Below are positions 43,147-51,976 of a DNA stretch of 64,000 nucleotides, one piece after another. The number at the start of each line of letters is the position of its first letter. Position 1 is the stretch's first letter. Made by a program: the position numbers and the translations under genes. The notes beneath the pieces are model-generated. The model searched no databases, was not told where the DNA came from, and was given only the letters and a program-made list of their open reading frames with translations. The stretch is from Neomicrococcus lactis (GTDB taxonomy: Bacteria; Actinomycetota; Actinomycetes; Actinomycetales; Micrococcaceae), in contig NZ_JACHBL010000001.1 of NCBI RefSeq assembly GCF_014200305.1, positions 2,418,001-2,482,000 on the forward strand, written 5' to 3'.

Positions 43147-44582
43147 GATTCCTTCCATTCTGCGAGTCGATCAGAAACGCTGTCGATCAACGAGTCGGCT
43201 TGTCCCAAGTAGTTCGCGGGATCAAAAATTCGGTGAAGTTCTTCGGTGGAGAAACGCTCAGCCGGAATAGCCTCGCGCAAGAGTTCGCTCAACGGACGGT
43301 GCTCGGTGATGGACTGACGCACCAATTCCTGGATGCGCTTCTTGCCGCCCTCGATGATGGAGGACAAGCGAGACATCACGCGTTCCGAGACCAGCAGGTC
43401 GCCCGAGAGCGCTGCGTTGCGGTACATCGCACGTGGGTGCACTTCGAGTCCGTTCGAGAGCTGCGCGAGCTTGTCCACGGAGCCACCGGCCAAACGAATG
43501 AGCTCGCGAAGCGAGGACCACTCGGCGTGCCATGAACCGTCGGGACGCTCGTCATCGGCGGTGCCGGCGGACAAGTACAACTGCCCCACATGCTGAGGCG
43601 CGGCCAAAGCAGCGGAGCGGATGAGTACCGAGAGCACGGGGTTCTGCTTCTGCGGCATCGCGGACGAACCGCCCTTGCCAGCGGCATGGGGTTCAGAGAC
43701 CTCGCCGATCTCGGGGCGAGAGAGCATCAAGACGTCGTTGGCTACGTGACCACACGCGGCGATGACATCGCCTAAGGCGGCCGCCAGCTGCGTGATGGGG
43801 AGACGGTTGGTGTGCCACGGGATGGCGGTGCGAAGACCCAAGCTCGTCGCCAGCTCGGCCACGAGACCGCGGACGGTAGCCGCAACTTCGGCAGCGTCTG
43901 CCCCGTAATGGGCCGCAGCCTCGGCACCTGGGAGAGCTGCGTCGTCGTCATGGCGTAGGAATGAATCCGTCAAGGAAGCGAGCGTACCCACGGCGCCACC
44001 CCACTGGAGCGGAAGGGATTCGAGAGCCGCCTGCAAGCGCTGGCCGGCCTCGATGAGACCGCTGAGCCAGTTCGCGGCGCGCAAGCCGAACGTGGTGGGG
44101 AGTGCGTGCTGAGTGAGTGAGCGTGCCACGCACAATTGGCGGCGATGCGCAGTGGCGAGCGCGTTCAGGCCGTCGGCGGCGCGCATAAGGTCCGCGAGGA
44201 TGATGGCGCCGGAGCGGGCGGCCAAGAGCATGAGCGCGGTGTCGATGATGTCCTGGCTGGTGGCGCCCTTGTGGACCACGGACGTGCCGTCAAAGTTCTT
44301 GGCGATTTCGCCGCGCAGATCGCCCAGCAATGGAATGAGCGCGTTGGCGCCATCCTGGCCGCGACGGGCCAAATCTTCGAGATCGTAGAGCTCAACGTTC
44401 GCGGCGGTGAGGACTGCTTCTTCATCTTCGGTGCTGGTGATTCCGGCGCCGGCGAGAACGGAGACCCATGCGGCCTCGACGTCCAACATCGCCTGGGTGA
44501 AAGCGCCGTCGCTCGTGGCGTGAGCTACTGCGGTGCCGGCCCACGAGGGTGAAAGCAAACCGTAATCGGCCGAGAAAGTCAT
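43143..44582 (-). CDS. pcaB: 3-carboxy-cis,cis-muconate cycloisomerase PcaB, 479 aa
   Basis: A fumarase/aspartase-superfamily lyase. The signature GKGGSSAMPQKQNP (GSxxMPxKxNP) closes the active site, TSQDIIDTAL is the first conserved region, and ARSLTQHALPTTFGLR is the second. It cyclises 3-carboxymuconate to 4-carboxymuconolactone, the substrate of PcaL encoded next. It is separated from pcaG by 94 bases that include an intercistronic hairpin (44629-44658). Confidence 0.92.
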   Translation of the reverse strand: MTFSADYGLLSPSWAGTAVAHATSDGAFTQAMLDVEAAWVSVLAGAGITSTEDEEAVLTAANVELYDLEDLARRGQDGANALIPLLGDLRGEIAKNFDGTSVVHKGATSQDIIDTALMLLAARSGAIILADLMRAADGLNALATAHRRQLCVARSLTQHALPTTFGLRAANWLSGLIEAGQRLQAALESLPLQWGGAVGTLASLTDSFLRHDDDAALPGAEAAAHYGADAAEVAATVRGLVAELATSLGLRTAIPWHTNRLPITQLAAALGDVIAACGHVANDVLMLSRPEIGEVSEPHAAGKGGSSAMPQKQNPVLSVLIRSAALAAPQHVGQLYLSAGTADDERPDGSWHAEWSSLRELIRLAGGSVDKLAQLSNGLEVHPRAMYRNAALSGDLLVSERVMSRLSSIIEGGKKRIQELVRQSITEHRPLSELLREAIPAERFSTEELHRIFDPANYLGQADSLIDSVSDRLAEWKES

Positions 44583-44628
44583 GCAATGAGCCTATCGGGT
44601 AGGAAGTTGTACTAGTCAGACATGAAGC

Positions 44629-44658
44629 CGGGGCCCGCGGTAAAAACCGCGTGCCCCG
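44629..44658 (-). other. intercistronic hairpin in the pcaG-pcaB gap
   Basis: CGGGGC-c-CGCGGT, loop AAAA, ACCGCG-t-GCCCCG: two 6-bp helices with one mismatch and no T-run downstream on the minus strand. It may set mRNA stability or partial termination between the dioxygenase and downstream genes. Confidence 0.45.
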
Positions 44659-44676
44659 AGTTCATTTATGTAGCGA

Positions 44677-45258
44677 TTATTCGCCGTTGCGTGGGTACTG
44701 CAAGAAGACCGTTTCGTTCTCGCCCTGCAAGTGAATGTCGAAGCGAAGGTCGCCATTCTCTTCACGGGTTGCGATCAACGAATTGCGGCGATCCTCAGGA
44801 AGAGACTTCAAGAGCCAGTCATTCTCGAGAGCTGCCGTGTCCTCCGGCAAGTAAATGCGGGTGAACAAGCGGTTCAGCAAACCACGTGCGAAGACCACCA
44901 GCATGATGAACGGGGCCTTGCCCTCATCCGTCGCGCCTGGGTTCACGGTCTGGAACGTGTAGTGGCCAACGTTGTCCACTGCCACGCGGCCCCAGCCGGT
45001 GAAAGTGAAACCGTCGCGGATCAGCGAGCCGTCCTTCTGCGGGATCTGACCGTTTTCGTCAGCCTGCCAGATTTCCAGCATGGAGTCCGGAACCGGAACG
45101 CCATTTCCGTCATACACGGTGCCGTGCAAGCGGATGGAGCCTGGGTGTGCGCGGTCTACAAGCTTGTGGCCATCCTTGAATGGAAGAGCGAAGCCGTAGA
45201 ACGGGCCAATAGTCTGTCCCGGCGTGGGGACAAGCTTGAGGTCTGGTGCCTGTGCCAT
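44677..45258 (-). CDS. pcaG: protocatechuate 3,4-dioxygenase alpha subunit PcaG, 193 aa
   Basis: Intradiol dioxygenase fold: TPGQTIGPFYGFALPF opening, GTVYDGNGVPVPDSMLEIWQAD, and FTFTGWGRVAVDNVGHYTFQTVNPG. Alpha subunits have lost the iron ligands that the beta subunit keeps. It forms the (alpha-beta-Fe) complex that opens protocatechuate to 3-carboxymuconate. It follows pcaH directly (TAA ATG). Confidence 0.93.
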   Translation of the reverse strand: MAQAPDLKLVPTPGQTIGPFYGFALPFKDGHKLVDRAHPGSIRLHGTVYDGNGVPVPDSMLEIWQADENGQIPQKDGSLIRDGFTFTGWGRVAVDNVGHYTFQTVNPGATDEGKAPFIMLVVFARGLLNRLFTRIYLPEDTAALENDWLLKSLPEDRRNSLIATREENGDLRFDIHLQGENETVFLQYPRNGE

Positions 45259-46098
45259 TTAGTGTTCGTCCTCTCCGGTTTCCATCCAGGTGCGGTTGCT
45301 ACCCGTGAGCACGATGTCCCACGAGTAACCCGTGTTCCATTCGTGCGAGGTGACCGAGTGGTCGTACTTCGCGACGAGGCGGTCACGGGCCTTCTGATCA
45401 GTAATGGACTGGTAGATCGGATCCAAGCTGAACAGTGGATCGCCCGGGAAGTACATCTGGGTGATCATGCGCTGCGTGAAGTCCGTGCCGAAGAGCGAGA
45501 AGTGAATGTGCGCTGGACGCCATGCGTTGTGGTGATTCTTCCACGGGTATGGAGCCGGCTTGATGGTGGTGAACTTGTATTCGCCGTTAGGGCCTGTGAT
45601 CGCACGGCCAACGCCGGTGAAGTTCGGGTCAATCGGGGCTGGGTGCTGATCGCGCTTGTGCACGTAGCGGCCTGCCGCATTCGCCTGCCACACCTCAATG
45701 AGCTGACCAACAACCGGGCGGCCGTCGCCATCGAGGACGCGTCCCTGCACCACGATGCGCTCGCCAATAGGCTCGCCGTTGTGCTGGATGGTCAGGTCAG
45801 ATTCCAAGATGTGGACATCGCGCTCACCGAAGGCTGGGGACCACAACTCGATGGTCTCCGGGTCAGCGTGGTGCAGATCCTTGGTGGGGTGGCGGAGCAA
45901 AGAAGAGCGGTATGGCGCGAAGTTGATGCGCGGCTGCGTCTCTTCCTTGGCCTCACCGGATTCGACCTTGGCTCGGTATTCGCCGTGAAGGTCTGCCATC
46001 TCCTGGTCAATTTGCTCTTGCGAGTCAGCCGTAGCTGCGGGGTCAAGCACGTGGCTGTTTTCGAAAGACTCTTCTTGAGGCGTTTCTTGAGCGCTCAC
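45259..46098 (-). CDS. pcaH: protocatechuate 3,4-dioxygenase beta subunit PcaH, 279 aa
   Basis: The iron-bearing subunit. GRVLDGDGRPVVGQLIEVWQANAAGRYVHKRD contains the first Tyr ligand, YPWKNHHNAWRPAHIHFSLFG contains the second Tyr region and the His-x-His pair. A ~45-residue acidic N-terminal extension (EESFENSHVLDPAATADSQE) is typical of actinobacterial PcaH. The GTG at 46098 has AAAGGAG 6 bases upstream. Confidence 0.93.
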   Translation of the reverse strand: MSAQETPQEESFENSHVLDPAATADSQEQIDQEMADLHGEYRAKVESGEAKEETQPRINFAPYRSSLLRHPTKDLHHADPETIELWSPAFGERDVHILESDLTIQHNGEPIGERIVVQGRVLDGDGRPVVGQLIEVWQANAAGRYVHKRDQHPAPIDPNFTGVGRAITGPNGEYKFTTIKPAPYPWKNHHNAWRPAHIHFSLFGTDFTQRMITQMYFPGDPLFSLDPIYQSITDQKARDRLVAKYDHSVTSHEWNTGYSWDIVLTGSNRTWMETGEDEH

Positions 46099-46141
46099 AG
46101 GCTTCTCCTTTCGGGGGTGCAGGTTGGTTGTTGGTAGTTGA

Positions 46142-47353
46142 TTAGCTCGTGGATCCGTGCGGCCAGCCCGTGTAGGACTCAGCCAAGTATTGGCGGCCGT
46201 AGCGGGAACCCGTGATGGTTTCCAGCTCGCCGAGCGCGCGCTTCTTTTCGAACGGGGTGATGTCATTGCGCGTGTGCATCATGGACGTCATCCAGTAGGA
46301 GAAGTTCTGAGCCTTCCACACGCGCTTGAGCGCGGTGTCAGAGTAGGCGTCCAGGAGGCCAACGTTCTTGGCGCTTCCGGATCCGTAGAAGGTATCCAAA
46401 GCCTCGAACAGCACCTTGACGTCGGCAAACGCCAGGTTCAGGCCCTTGGCTCCGGTCGGCGGGACGGTGTGTCCGGCGTCGCCCACCAGGAACATGTTGC
46501 CGTAGCGCAGTGGTTCGCGGACGAAGGAGCGGAACTGAAGAACCGTCTTGTCGAAGATCGGGCCGGTCTTGAGCTGGAAGCCGTCCGGTCCGTCCACGCG
46601 GCGCTGTAGTTCGGACCAAATGCGGTCCTCGCTCCAGTTGTCCACGTTCTCTTCGGGATCGCACTGGAAGTACATGCGCTGGACGGTTTCGGAACGCTGC
46701 GAGATGAGGGCGAAGCCGTGCTCCGAGTTCGCGTAGATGAGCTCTGGCGCTGATTTTGGAGCCTCACACAAGATGCCGAACCAAGCAAACGGGTAGTGCA
46801 TCGTGAATTCGCTATACCTGCCTTCCGGCACTTGGCGGCGGCAGAACGAGCGCGAGCCGTCAGCTGCCACCAAGAAGTCTCCGCGGACTTCGTGCGTCAC
46901 GCCGTCCTTGTCCTGGTAGCGGACGCCGGGGTGATCGCTTTCCACGTCCAGCACTTCGGTGACGTCACATTCGTAGCGAACGTCGCCGCCGTCGCGCTTG
47001 CGAGCCGCGGCGAGGTCGAAGAACACTTCGTTCTGCGCATAGAGCGTCACCGTTGCATCTACGAGATCAGGGAAGTGTAGCAAGTGGGATTCGCCGTTGA
47101 AGCGCAGATCAATGCCGTCATGCTCGTCGCCGACCGTGAGAACGCGGCCGTCAATGCCGGTATCGGTGAGCATCTTGACAGCCTGCTGTTCCAAGATGCC
47201 GGCGCGGTGGGTGTTATAAATAGTGTCGTGATCGCGCTTTTCGATCACTACGTTGTCAATGCCGCGCTGTGCCAACAAGTGGGACAGCATCAGACCAGCG
47301 GGACCCCCGCCGACAATGACTACGCGCGACTTCGTCGTCGTGCCTTCACTCAA
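46142..47353 (-). CDS. pobA: 4-hydroxybenzoate 3-monooxygenase PobA, 403 aa
   Basis: A class A flavoprotein hydroxylase. VVIVGGGPAGLMLSHLLAQRGIDNVVIEKR binds FAD, DFLVAADGSRSFCRR is the DG motif, and GDAGHTVPPTGAKGLNLAFADV is the GD motif. It hydroxylates 4-hydroxybenzoate to protocatechuate with NAD(P)H. It is the first gene of the pobA-pcaHGBL unit. Its upstream region holds a palindrome shared with the region before the HIBCH gene. Confidence 0.95.
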   Translation of the reverse strand: MSEGTTTKSRVVIVGGGPAGLMLSHLLAQRGIDNVVIEKRDHDTIYNTHRAGILEQQAVKMLTDTGIDGRVLTVGDEHDGIDLRFNGESHLLHFPDLVDATVTLYAQNEVFFDLAAARKRDGGDVRYECDVTEVLDVESDHPGVRYQDKDGVTHEVRGDFLVAADGSRSFCRRQVPEGRYSEFTMHYPFAWFGILCEAPKSAPELIYANSEHGFALISQRSETVQRMYFQCDPEENVDNWSEDRIWSELQRRVDGPDGFQLKTGPIFDKTVLQFRSFVREPLRYGNMFLVGDAGHTVPPTGAKGLNLAFADVKVLFEALDTFYGSGSAKNVGLLDAYSDTALKRVWKAQNFSYWMTSMMHTRNDITPFEKKRALGELETITGSRYGRQYLAESYTGWPHGSTS

Positions 47354-47451
47354 GAGCGCAACCTTTCCGTGCTTCCATCAGCCCTCGCCGCAAGCGCGGG
47401 GGAGCCGTTGGTTCAAGTGTGCGGTTTCGCTTGTGGCATACGCCACGGGTG

Positions 47452-47466
47452 TCCCATTGAATGAGA
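47452..47466. promoter_or_regulatory. candidate IclR operator upstream of pobA
   Basis: TCCCATT-G-AATGAGA, a 7-bp palindrome with one mismatch, about 100 bases before pobA. The 13-mer GTCCCATTGAATG here recurs in reverse at 49537-49549. IclR proteins often bind such short A/T-centred palindromes. Confidence 0.5.
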
Positions 47467-47495
47467 TTTGTTGCGTTCGTGAACAGTTGGGATTT

Positions 47496-48269
47496 TCACT
47501 GAGTACGACGCCGCAGCTCACCTTCGTCGGGCACGCTCGCTAGGGCTCGGCCGATGCCGCGGGCTGCCGTCCGTAAGGCCGCGATTGCGGTGGGGAGCTG
47601 ATTGGAATCGCGTGGCACCACGATGCCCATCGCGGCAACGGCGCGGTTCTTGTAGTCCAAGATGGGGACGGCGGCGCCCGTGGTTTCTTCGTCGATGAAT
47701 CCGTCAAAGGTGGCGTAGCCGTTGCGGCGAATGTGGTCGAGGGAGCGGCGGAAGTCCTTGTGGAACTCCTCGATCTCCTCCGCGTGACGCTTCATGAACT
47801 GTTCGGCGACGTTAGGCGCGGAGAACGCGAGCAGCACCATACCCATCGAGGTGCGGTGCAGTGGCATGCGCGCGGCTATGCTCGCGGAGTTCACTGCGTG
47901 GCCCGGGCGGGAGAGGCGTTCAAGCACGAGGACTTCGTCATCCACCAGGATGGAGAGCTGCGTGCTGTGCTGCACCACTTGGTTGACGTCTTCCATGTAC
48001 GGCATGGCGATGGTCTTGAGGTCATTCGCGCTCGCAGAGCGGTTCACGATTTCCCACAGCCCCAGGCCCACGGCGATCTCACCGTTTTCGCGACGCTCGA
48101 GCAAACCATGGTTCACCATGGAGTCCACCAGCCGGTATGCGGTGGCACGTGGGACGTCGGCGCGGCGCGCAAGAGAGCTCACTGTGAGTGCTTGTTGTTG
48201 CGAGTTGAAAGCGCCCAAGATGCGGACCAGACGATCAAGGACGGAGTCGCCGGACGATGAATTGGCCAT
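47496..48269 (-). CDS. IclR family regulator beside pobA, 257 aa
   Basis: Winged helix (about 12-70: LTVSSLARRADVPRATAYRLVDSMVNHGLLERR) plus the IclR effector domain (80-250: RPGHAVNSASIAARMPLHRTSMGMVLLAF, GAAVPILDYKNRAVAAMGIVVP). Position next to pobA suggests it senses 4-hydroxybenzoate or protocatechuate and controls pobA-pcaHGBL. ATG 48269 is chosen by alignment to the family; no ribosome site is visible. Confidence 0.85.
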   Translation of the reverse strand: MANSSSGDSVLDRLVRILGAFNSQQQALTVSSLARRADVPRATAYRLVDSMVNHGLLERRENGEIAVGLGLWEIVNRSASANDLKTIAMPYMEDVNQVVQHSTQLSILVDDEVLVLERLSRPGHAVNSASIAARMPLHRTSMGMVLLAFSAPNVAEQFMKRHAEEIEEFHKDFRRSLDHIRRNGYATFDGFIDEETTGAAVPILDYKNRAVAAMGIVVPRDSNQLPTAIAALRTAARGIGRALASVPDEGELRRRTQ

Positions 48270-48303
48270 GCGTGCAGTGTTCTTTGCGGAGTTTCGGGCG
48301 TCT

Positions 48304-49377
48304 TTAGGCGACGTCAGGTACGTCGTGAGCGACTCGCTCAATCTCTGCAAGGTTGAGGTCTTCAGGTCCCTTGACCGTCCACTGCGGGTTGCGATCCTTA
48401 TCAACGAGCTGCGCGCGTACGCCTTCGGTGAAGTCCGGGAAGGAAATCACGTACTTGACCATGTTGTATTCGCGCTCGAGGGCTTGCGACAAGTTGTTTC
48501 CATCCCGCGCTGCGCGGATGCATTTGAGGGCGCACTCTTGGCTCAAGTACGAATGCGTCTTCATTTCCTCGAGTGCCGCTCGAGGACCTTCGCCTGGCAT
48601 GTCTTCGAGGGCCGCCATGATGCTCTCGACGTCATCTTGGCTGAAAGCGCGATCAATCCACTGCTGGTTTGCCTCGAGAACTTCGGGGAGAGCCTTACCG
48701 GTCTTCGCAGCGGCGGTGGGCGAGGAGCCAAACATGACTTCTAGAGCGGCCAACAAATCGGCGGCGGGGAGGCCGGAGAGATCCGGGAGAGTGGAGATGA
48801 CGTCGTCGTAATTCTCGGAAGAAATCATCATGTCCGCAAAGCCCGCGTAAATCGCATCCCCGGGGCCCATCGTGGAAGAAGTGAGGCCCAGGTACTCACC
48901 GGCGCGGCCCGGCGCGTGGCCGAGCAAGTGGGTGCCGCCGACGTCCGGGGTGAGGCCAATGCGCGTCTCGGGCATCGCGACTTTCGAGCGCTCCGTGACG
49001 ATACGAATGTTTGCGTGGCCCGCCAATCCCACGCCGCCGCCCATGCACATGCCGTCCATGTACGCGATGACGGGCTTGGGGAAGTTGGCGATGGTGCGGT
49101 TCACGTTGTATTCAGCGCTCAAGAACCCGAGCATCTGGTCAGCGGCGCCCTTCGTGAGGGAATCGTAGAAGGAACGTACGTCGCCACCCGCGCAGAAACC
49201 GCGGTCGCCGGCGCCTTGGAGAAGAAGGAGTTTGACCTCGGGGTGGTTGGCCCACTCGTCGAGGACTTCGGCGATGGCCTTGATCATTTCCAGGTTCAGC
49301 GCGTTGAGCTTTTCGGGGCGATTCAGCGTGAGGACGCCAATGCCTTCCACGATGGCCGTGTTAATCAGAGTGCTCAA
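48304..49377 (-). CDS. 3-hydroxyisobutyryl-CoA hydrolase-like (enoyl-CoA hydratase family), 357 aa
   Basis: A crotonase-fold protein of HIBCH size. GFCAGGDVRSFYD, MDGMCMGGGVGLAGHANIRI and MPETRIGLTPDVGGTHLL are the HIBCH pattern, and the C-terminus has the usual DKDRNPQW segment. It releases 3-hydroxyisobutyrate from its CoA ester in valine breakdown. A TTG start at 49377 is preferred because GAAAGG lies 8 bases upstream; another TTG at 49416 lacks one. Its presence between an IclR gene and the pcaFIJ side is unexplained by the pathway. Confidence 0.82.
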   Translation of the reverse strand: MSTLINTAIVEGIGVLTLNRPEKLNALNLEMIKAIAEVLDEWANHPEVKLLLLQGAGDRGFCAGGDVRSFYDSLTKGAADQMLGFLSAEYNVNRTIANFPKPVIAYMDGMCMGGGVGLAGHANIRIVTERSKVAMPETRIGLTPDVGGTHLLGHAPGRAGEYLGLTSSTMGPGDAIYAGFADMMISSENYDDVISTLPDLSGLPAADLLAALEVMFGSSPTAAAKTGKALPEVLEANQQWIDRAFSQDDVESIMAALEDMPGEGPRAALEEMKTHSYLSQECALKCIRAARDGNNLSQALEREYNMVKYVISFPDFTEGVRAQLVDKDRNPQWTVKGPEDLNLAEIERVAHDVPDVA

Positions 49378-49534
49378 CGGTGATGCCTTTCGCTGGGTTG
49401 CCTGGCTGTATGCCAAGTTTGAGCCGAGTTTGAACGCAGAGTTTGTTCGCTAGGTGTTCGTCGGATGGTCAATTTGCTGTTCGCTTAGTGGACACGAGCG
49501 CGTCCCTGCTAAATGATGCGGTCTGTTGCAAAAG

Positions 49535-49548
49535 TCCATTCAATGGGA
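49535..49548. promoter_or_regulatory. candidate IclR operator upstream of the HIBCH gene
   Basis: TCCATT-C-AATGGGA; the complement reads TCCCATTGAATGGA, nearly identical to the palindrome before pobA at 47452. It lies about 160 bases upstream of the HIBCH gene. Confidence 0.45.
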
Positions 49549-49614
49549 CGTCTTTGAGAGACGTTACTCGGAATCGGCGTTTTCGGAAAGAGACCCCCCC
49601 TATGAAATCCTCTT

Positions 49615-49825
49615 CGACGTCAATGTGCGCCACTAATGCGCGTTCGGAACTGGCCTCACCACTACTTTGACGTCAATGTGCGCCACTATGGAGCGCTAGC
49701 AACTGGCCTAACTGCTATTTTGACGTCAATATGGACCATCTTGGGACGCTCGCGGCTATCCTCATACCACATTGACGTCAAAAAGTGCCACCGAGATCGC
49801 ATTACTGCGGCGTCTTTTGACGGCA
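49615..49825. repeat. GACGTC-repeat array, five sites
   Basis: GACGTC at 49616, 49669, 49722 and 49774 and a variant GACGGC at 49819: spacings 53, 53, 52 and 45 bp. Each site lies in a TTTTGACGTCAAT-like palindrome, and the sequence between sites is related (for example GTGCGCCACTA in units 1-2, and CTTGGGACGCTC shared between unit 3 and the array at 50378). The stretch 49378-50003 contains no other gene I can support. Confidence 0.75.
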
Positions 49826-50003
49826 ATCTTTAGATAGGAGTCAGCGGCCGTGTGGGCTTGACGGAACTGGTTACTAAGGACGGATCAAATTCCCTGAGAT
49901 TCACGGCTTCTATCCGCTCGTGATCACTATTGGAATCGGCCAAAAATTCCCCGACGTCAGTTGTTAGCTCTATCACAATGGCGCCCTGCGCGAACTAAAA
50001 GAA

Positions 50004-50195
50004 ATGACTTCAACTCTCGTTGCTGCTTCCACGCCGGAACCGAATTCATATTTGGAAGAGGCTAAGAGCTTGCTGTCCGAGCTAGAGCCGGCGAGGAAGG
50101 CTGAAGTTCTAGCTGACTTGGCAATCACCGAAGAGCTTCGCCGCTTGCGGGATTTGGTCGACAGGCTGCGGTCGAGCGTTACTTCCTCTATCTAA
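50004..50195 (+). CDS. small helical protein of unknown function, 63 aa
   Basis: A short frame between the two repeat arrays. The product has one long amphipathic helix (YLEEAKSLLSELEPARKAEVLADLAITEE and ELRRLRDLVDRLRS), Leu/Glu/Arg-rich and likely a coiled coil. AAAGAAATG gives only a weak ribosome site. It is a plausible small gene, not a recognised family. Confidence 0.4.
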   Translation: MTSTLVAASTPEPNSYLEEAKSLLSELEPARKAEVLADLAITEELRRLRDLVDRLRSSVTSSI

Positions 50196-50376
50196 GCCAA
50201 CCTGACCATCTAAAACTATTCGCGGCGTGGTTTTTCTATAGCCGTCGAATTTCCGCGCCATGTCCTGTGGCTCGGGTATGCATGCGTGATCAATAGCGAT
50301 TTGTTTCACGCCTAGCGCTCCGAGTCTCATGACATATGTATTGCTGACGTGCATGGGTGCTCTGCCGAGTTCGTTT

Positions 50377-50482
50377 CGACGTCAAATTGGACCACCTTGG
50401 GACGCTCACGCCTGGCCTCAGACCTACATTGACGTCAATATGAACCAGTTAGATCGCCTTAAGGTGGCGCCTTTTGACGTCA
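50377..50482. repeat. GACGTC-repeat array, three sites
   Basis: GACGTC at 50378, 50431 and 50476 (spacings 53 and 45 bp). The first unit shares GGACCAnCTTGGGACGCTC with unit 3 of the 49615 array. The 45-bp unit shares AGATCGC and CTTTTGACG with the last unit there (27 of 39 spacer bases identical). Apart from this array and the operators at 50624, I see nothing in 50196-50707. Confidence 0.75.
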
Positions 50483-50623
50483 ATCTTCAAGGGCGCCCTC
50501 CATATGCGGGTTCTAGTTGCGGCAAGTCCTAGGGGTGGCAAGTCCTTGGGGCAGCAAACGGAGAGGACTCGGCGCAGGAAATATTGAGCAGACCGCTTGT
50601 GACCCACCTCAATCCACGGTAAA

Positions 50624-50657
50624 GTTCAACATACGAACAGAAGTTCACTATGTGAAC
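50624..50657. promoter_or_regulatory. two PcaR-type (IclR) operators upstream of pcaF
   Basis: GTTC-N7-GAAC twice (50624-50638 and 50643-50657) with a 4-base gap, so centres are 19 bp apart. The second is a longer palindrome, GTTCA-N5-TGAAC. IclR regulators of pca genes bind GTTC/GAAC-type repeats. They end 50 bases before the pcaF start. Confidence 0.65.
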
Positions 50658-50707
50658 ATTCGTAATTACCTAGACGCGGGAATCAGTCCCCGATCGCAGG
50701 AGATGCA

Positions 50708-51919
50708 ATGCAGCAGGCCTACCTTTACGACGCCATCAGGACGCCATTCGGAAAGATCGGGGGAGCCCTTTCCGGCCACCGCCCGGATGATCTCGCAGCC
50801 CTCGTCATCAAGAAGCTCGTGGAGCGCGCCCCAGGACTCGACGCAACGAAGATTGATGAAGCCATCTTCGGCAACGCCAACGGTGCTGGCGAGGAAAACC
50901 GCAACGTAGCCCGCATGGCTTCGCTTCTTGCTGGTCTTCCAACCTCTCTTCCGGGAACCACGGTCAACCGCCTTTGCGGTTCTTCCCTTGACGCAGCGAT
51001 CTTGGCGTCCCGCCAGATCGAGACCGGCGAAGCTGACCTCATGTTGGTTGGCGGCACGGAATCCATGTCTCGTGCTCCTTGGGTTCTTCCCAAGACCGAG
51101 CGTCCGTTCCCGATGCAGAACCTTGAACTCGCCAATACCACGTTGGGCTGGCGCCTGGTCAACCCTGCAATGCCAGGTGAGTGGACCGTCTCCTTGGGTG
51201 AAGCCACGGAGCAGTTGCGCGAGAAGCACGGCATCACCCGTGAACAGCAGGACGCATTCTCCGCGAACTCCCACCAGCTCGCCGCAAAGGCGTGGGACGA
51301 GGGCAAGTACGACAACCTCGTGGTCTCCGTTCCACCAGCTTCCAAGAAGGGCACCGAGTTCACTCGCGACGAGACCATCCGTGGCGATTCCACGCCAGAG
51401 TCTCTCGCCGCTTTGCGCACCGTCTTCCGCTCCGCTGACAACGGCACGGTCACGGCCGGCAACGCATCCCCCATGAGCGACGGCGCCTCGGCCGGTTGGT
51501 TGGGTAGCGAACGTGCAGCTGACGTCCTGGGCATCTCGCCGATCGCCAAGATCATTGGCCGTGGAGCCGCTGCGAACGAGCCACAGTTCTTCGGTGAAGC
51601 ACCGGTTGAGGCCGCCAACAAGGCACTGCGTCACGCAGGTCTTGAGTGGAGCGACATCAGCGCACTCGAGCTGAACGAAGCCTTCGCCGCACAGTCCTTG
51701 GCTTGCATCGATCAGTGGGGTACTGACCCAGCGATCGTCAACCAGTGGGGCGGCGCTATTGCTATCGGACACCCCTTGGGCGCGTCCGGCATGCGTATTC
51801 TCGGCACTGTGGCACGACGCTTGCAGGAGAGCGGCGAAAAGTACGGCATGGCTGCTATCTGCATCGGTGTGGGCCAGGGCCTCGCCGTCGTAGTGGAAAA
51901 CCCCAACTCCACCAAGTAA
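50708..51919 (+). CDS. pcaF: 3-oxoadipyl-CoA thiolase PcaF, 403 aa
   Basis: A canonical thiolase with all four catalytic residues: NRLCGSS (C90), ELNEAFAAQ, GHPLGASGM and CIGVGQG (C385). It splits 3-oxoadipyl-CoA into succinyl-CoA and acetyl-CoA, the last step of the pathway. GCAGGAG lies upstream. First gene of pcaFIJ-pcaR, facing away from the pobA-pcaHGBL block. Confidence 0.92.
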   Translation: MQQAYLYDAIRTPFGKIGGALSGHRPDDLAALVIKKLVERAPGLDATKIDEAIFGNANGAGEENRNVARMASLLAGLPTSLPGTTVNRLCGSSLDAAILASRQIETGEADLMLVGGTESMSRAPWVLPKTERPFPMQNLELANTTLGWRLVNPAMPGEWTVSLGEATEQLREKHGITREQQDAFSANSHQLAAKAWDEGKYDNLVVSVPPASKKGTEFTRDETIRGDSTPESLAALRTVFRSADNGTVTAGNASPMSDGASAGWLGSERAADVLGISPIAKIIGRGAAANEPQFFGEAPVEAANKALRHAGLEWSDISALELNEAFAAQSLACIDQWGTDPAIVNQWGGAIAIGHPLGASGMRILGTVARRLQESGEKYGMAAICIGVGQGLAVVVENPNSTK

Positions 51920-51976
51920 TCCCGCGCAACCCCGCGCATCAAGAATTCCCACCTCACTTTAGATAGGAAGGACACC

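Noticed and set aside
44731-46137. Long plus-strand frame across pcaG-pcaH
   Set aside because: It is a shadow of two certain dioxygenase genes on the other strand.
49615-50482. CRISPR-like array (regularly spaced repeats)
   Set aside because: The repeated part is only a ~10-base palindrome, the spacers are themselves related, there are few units, and no cas genes are present.
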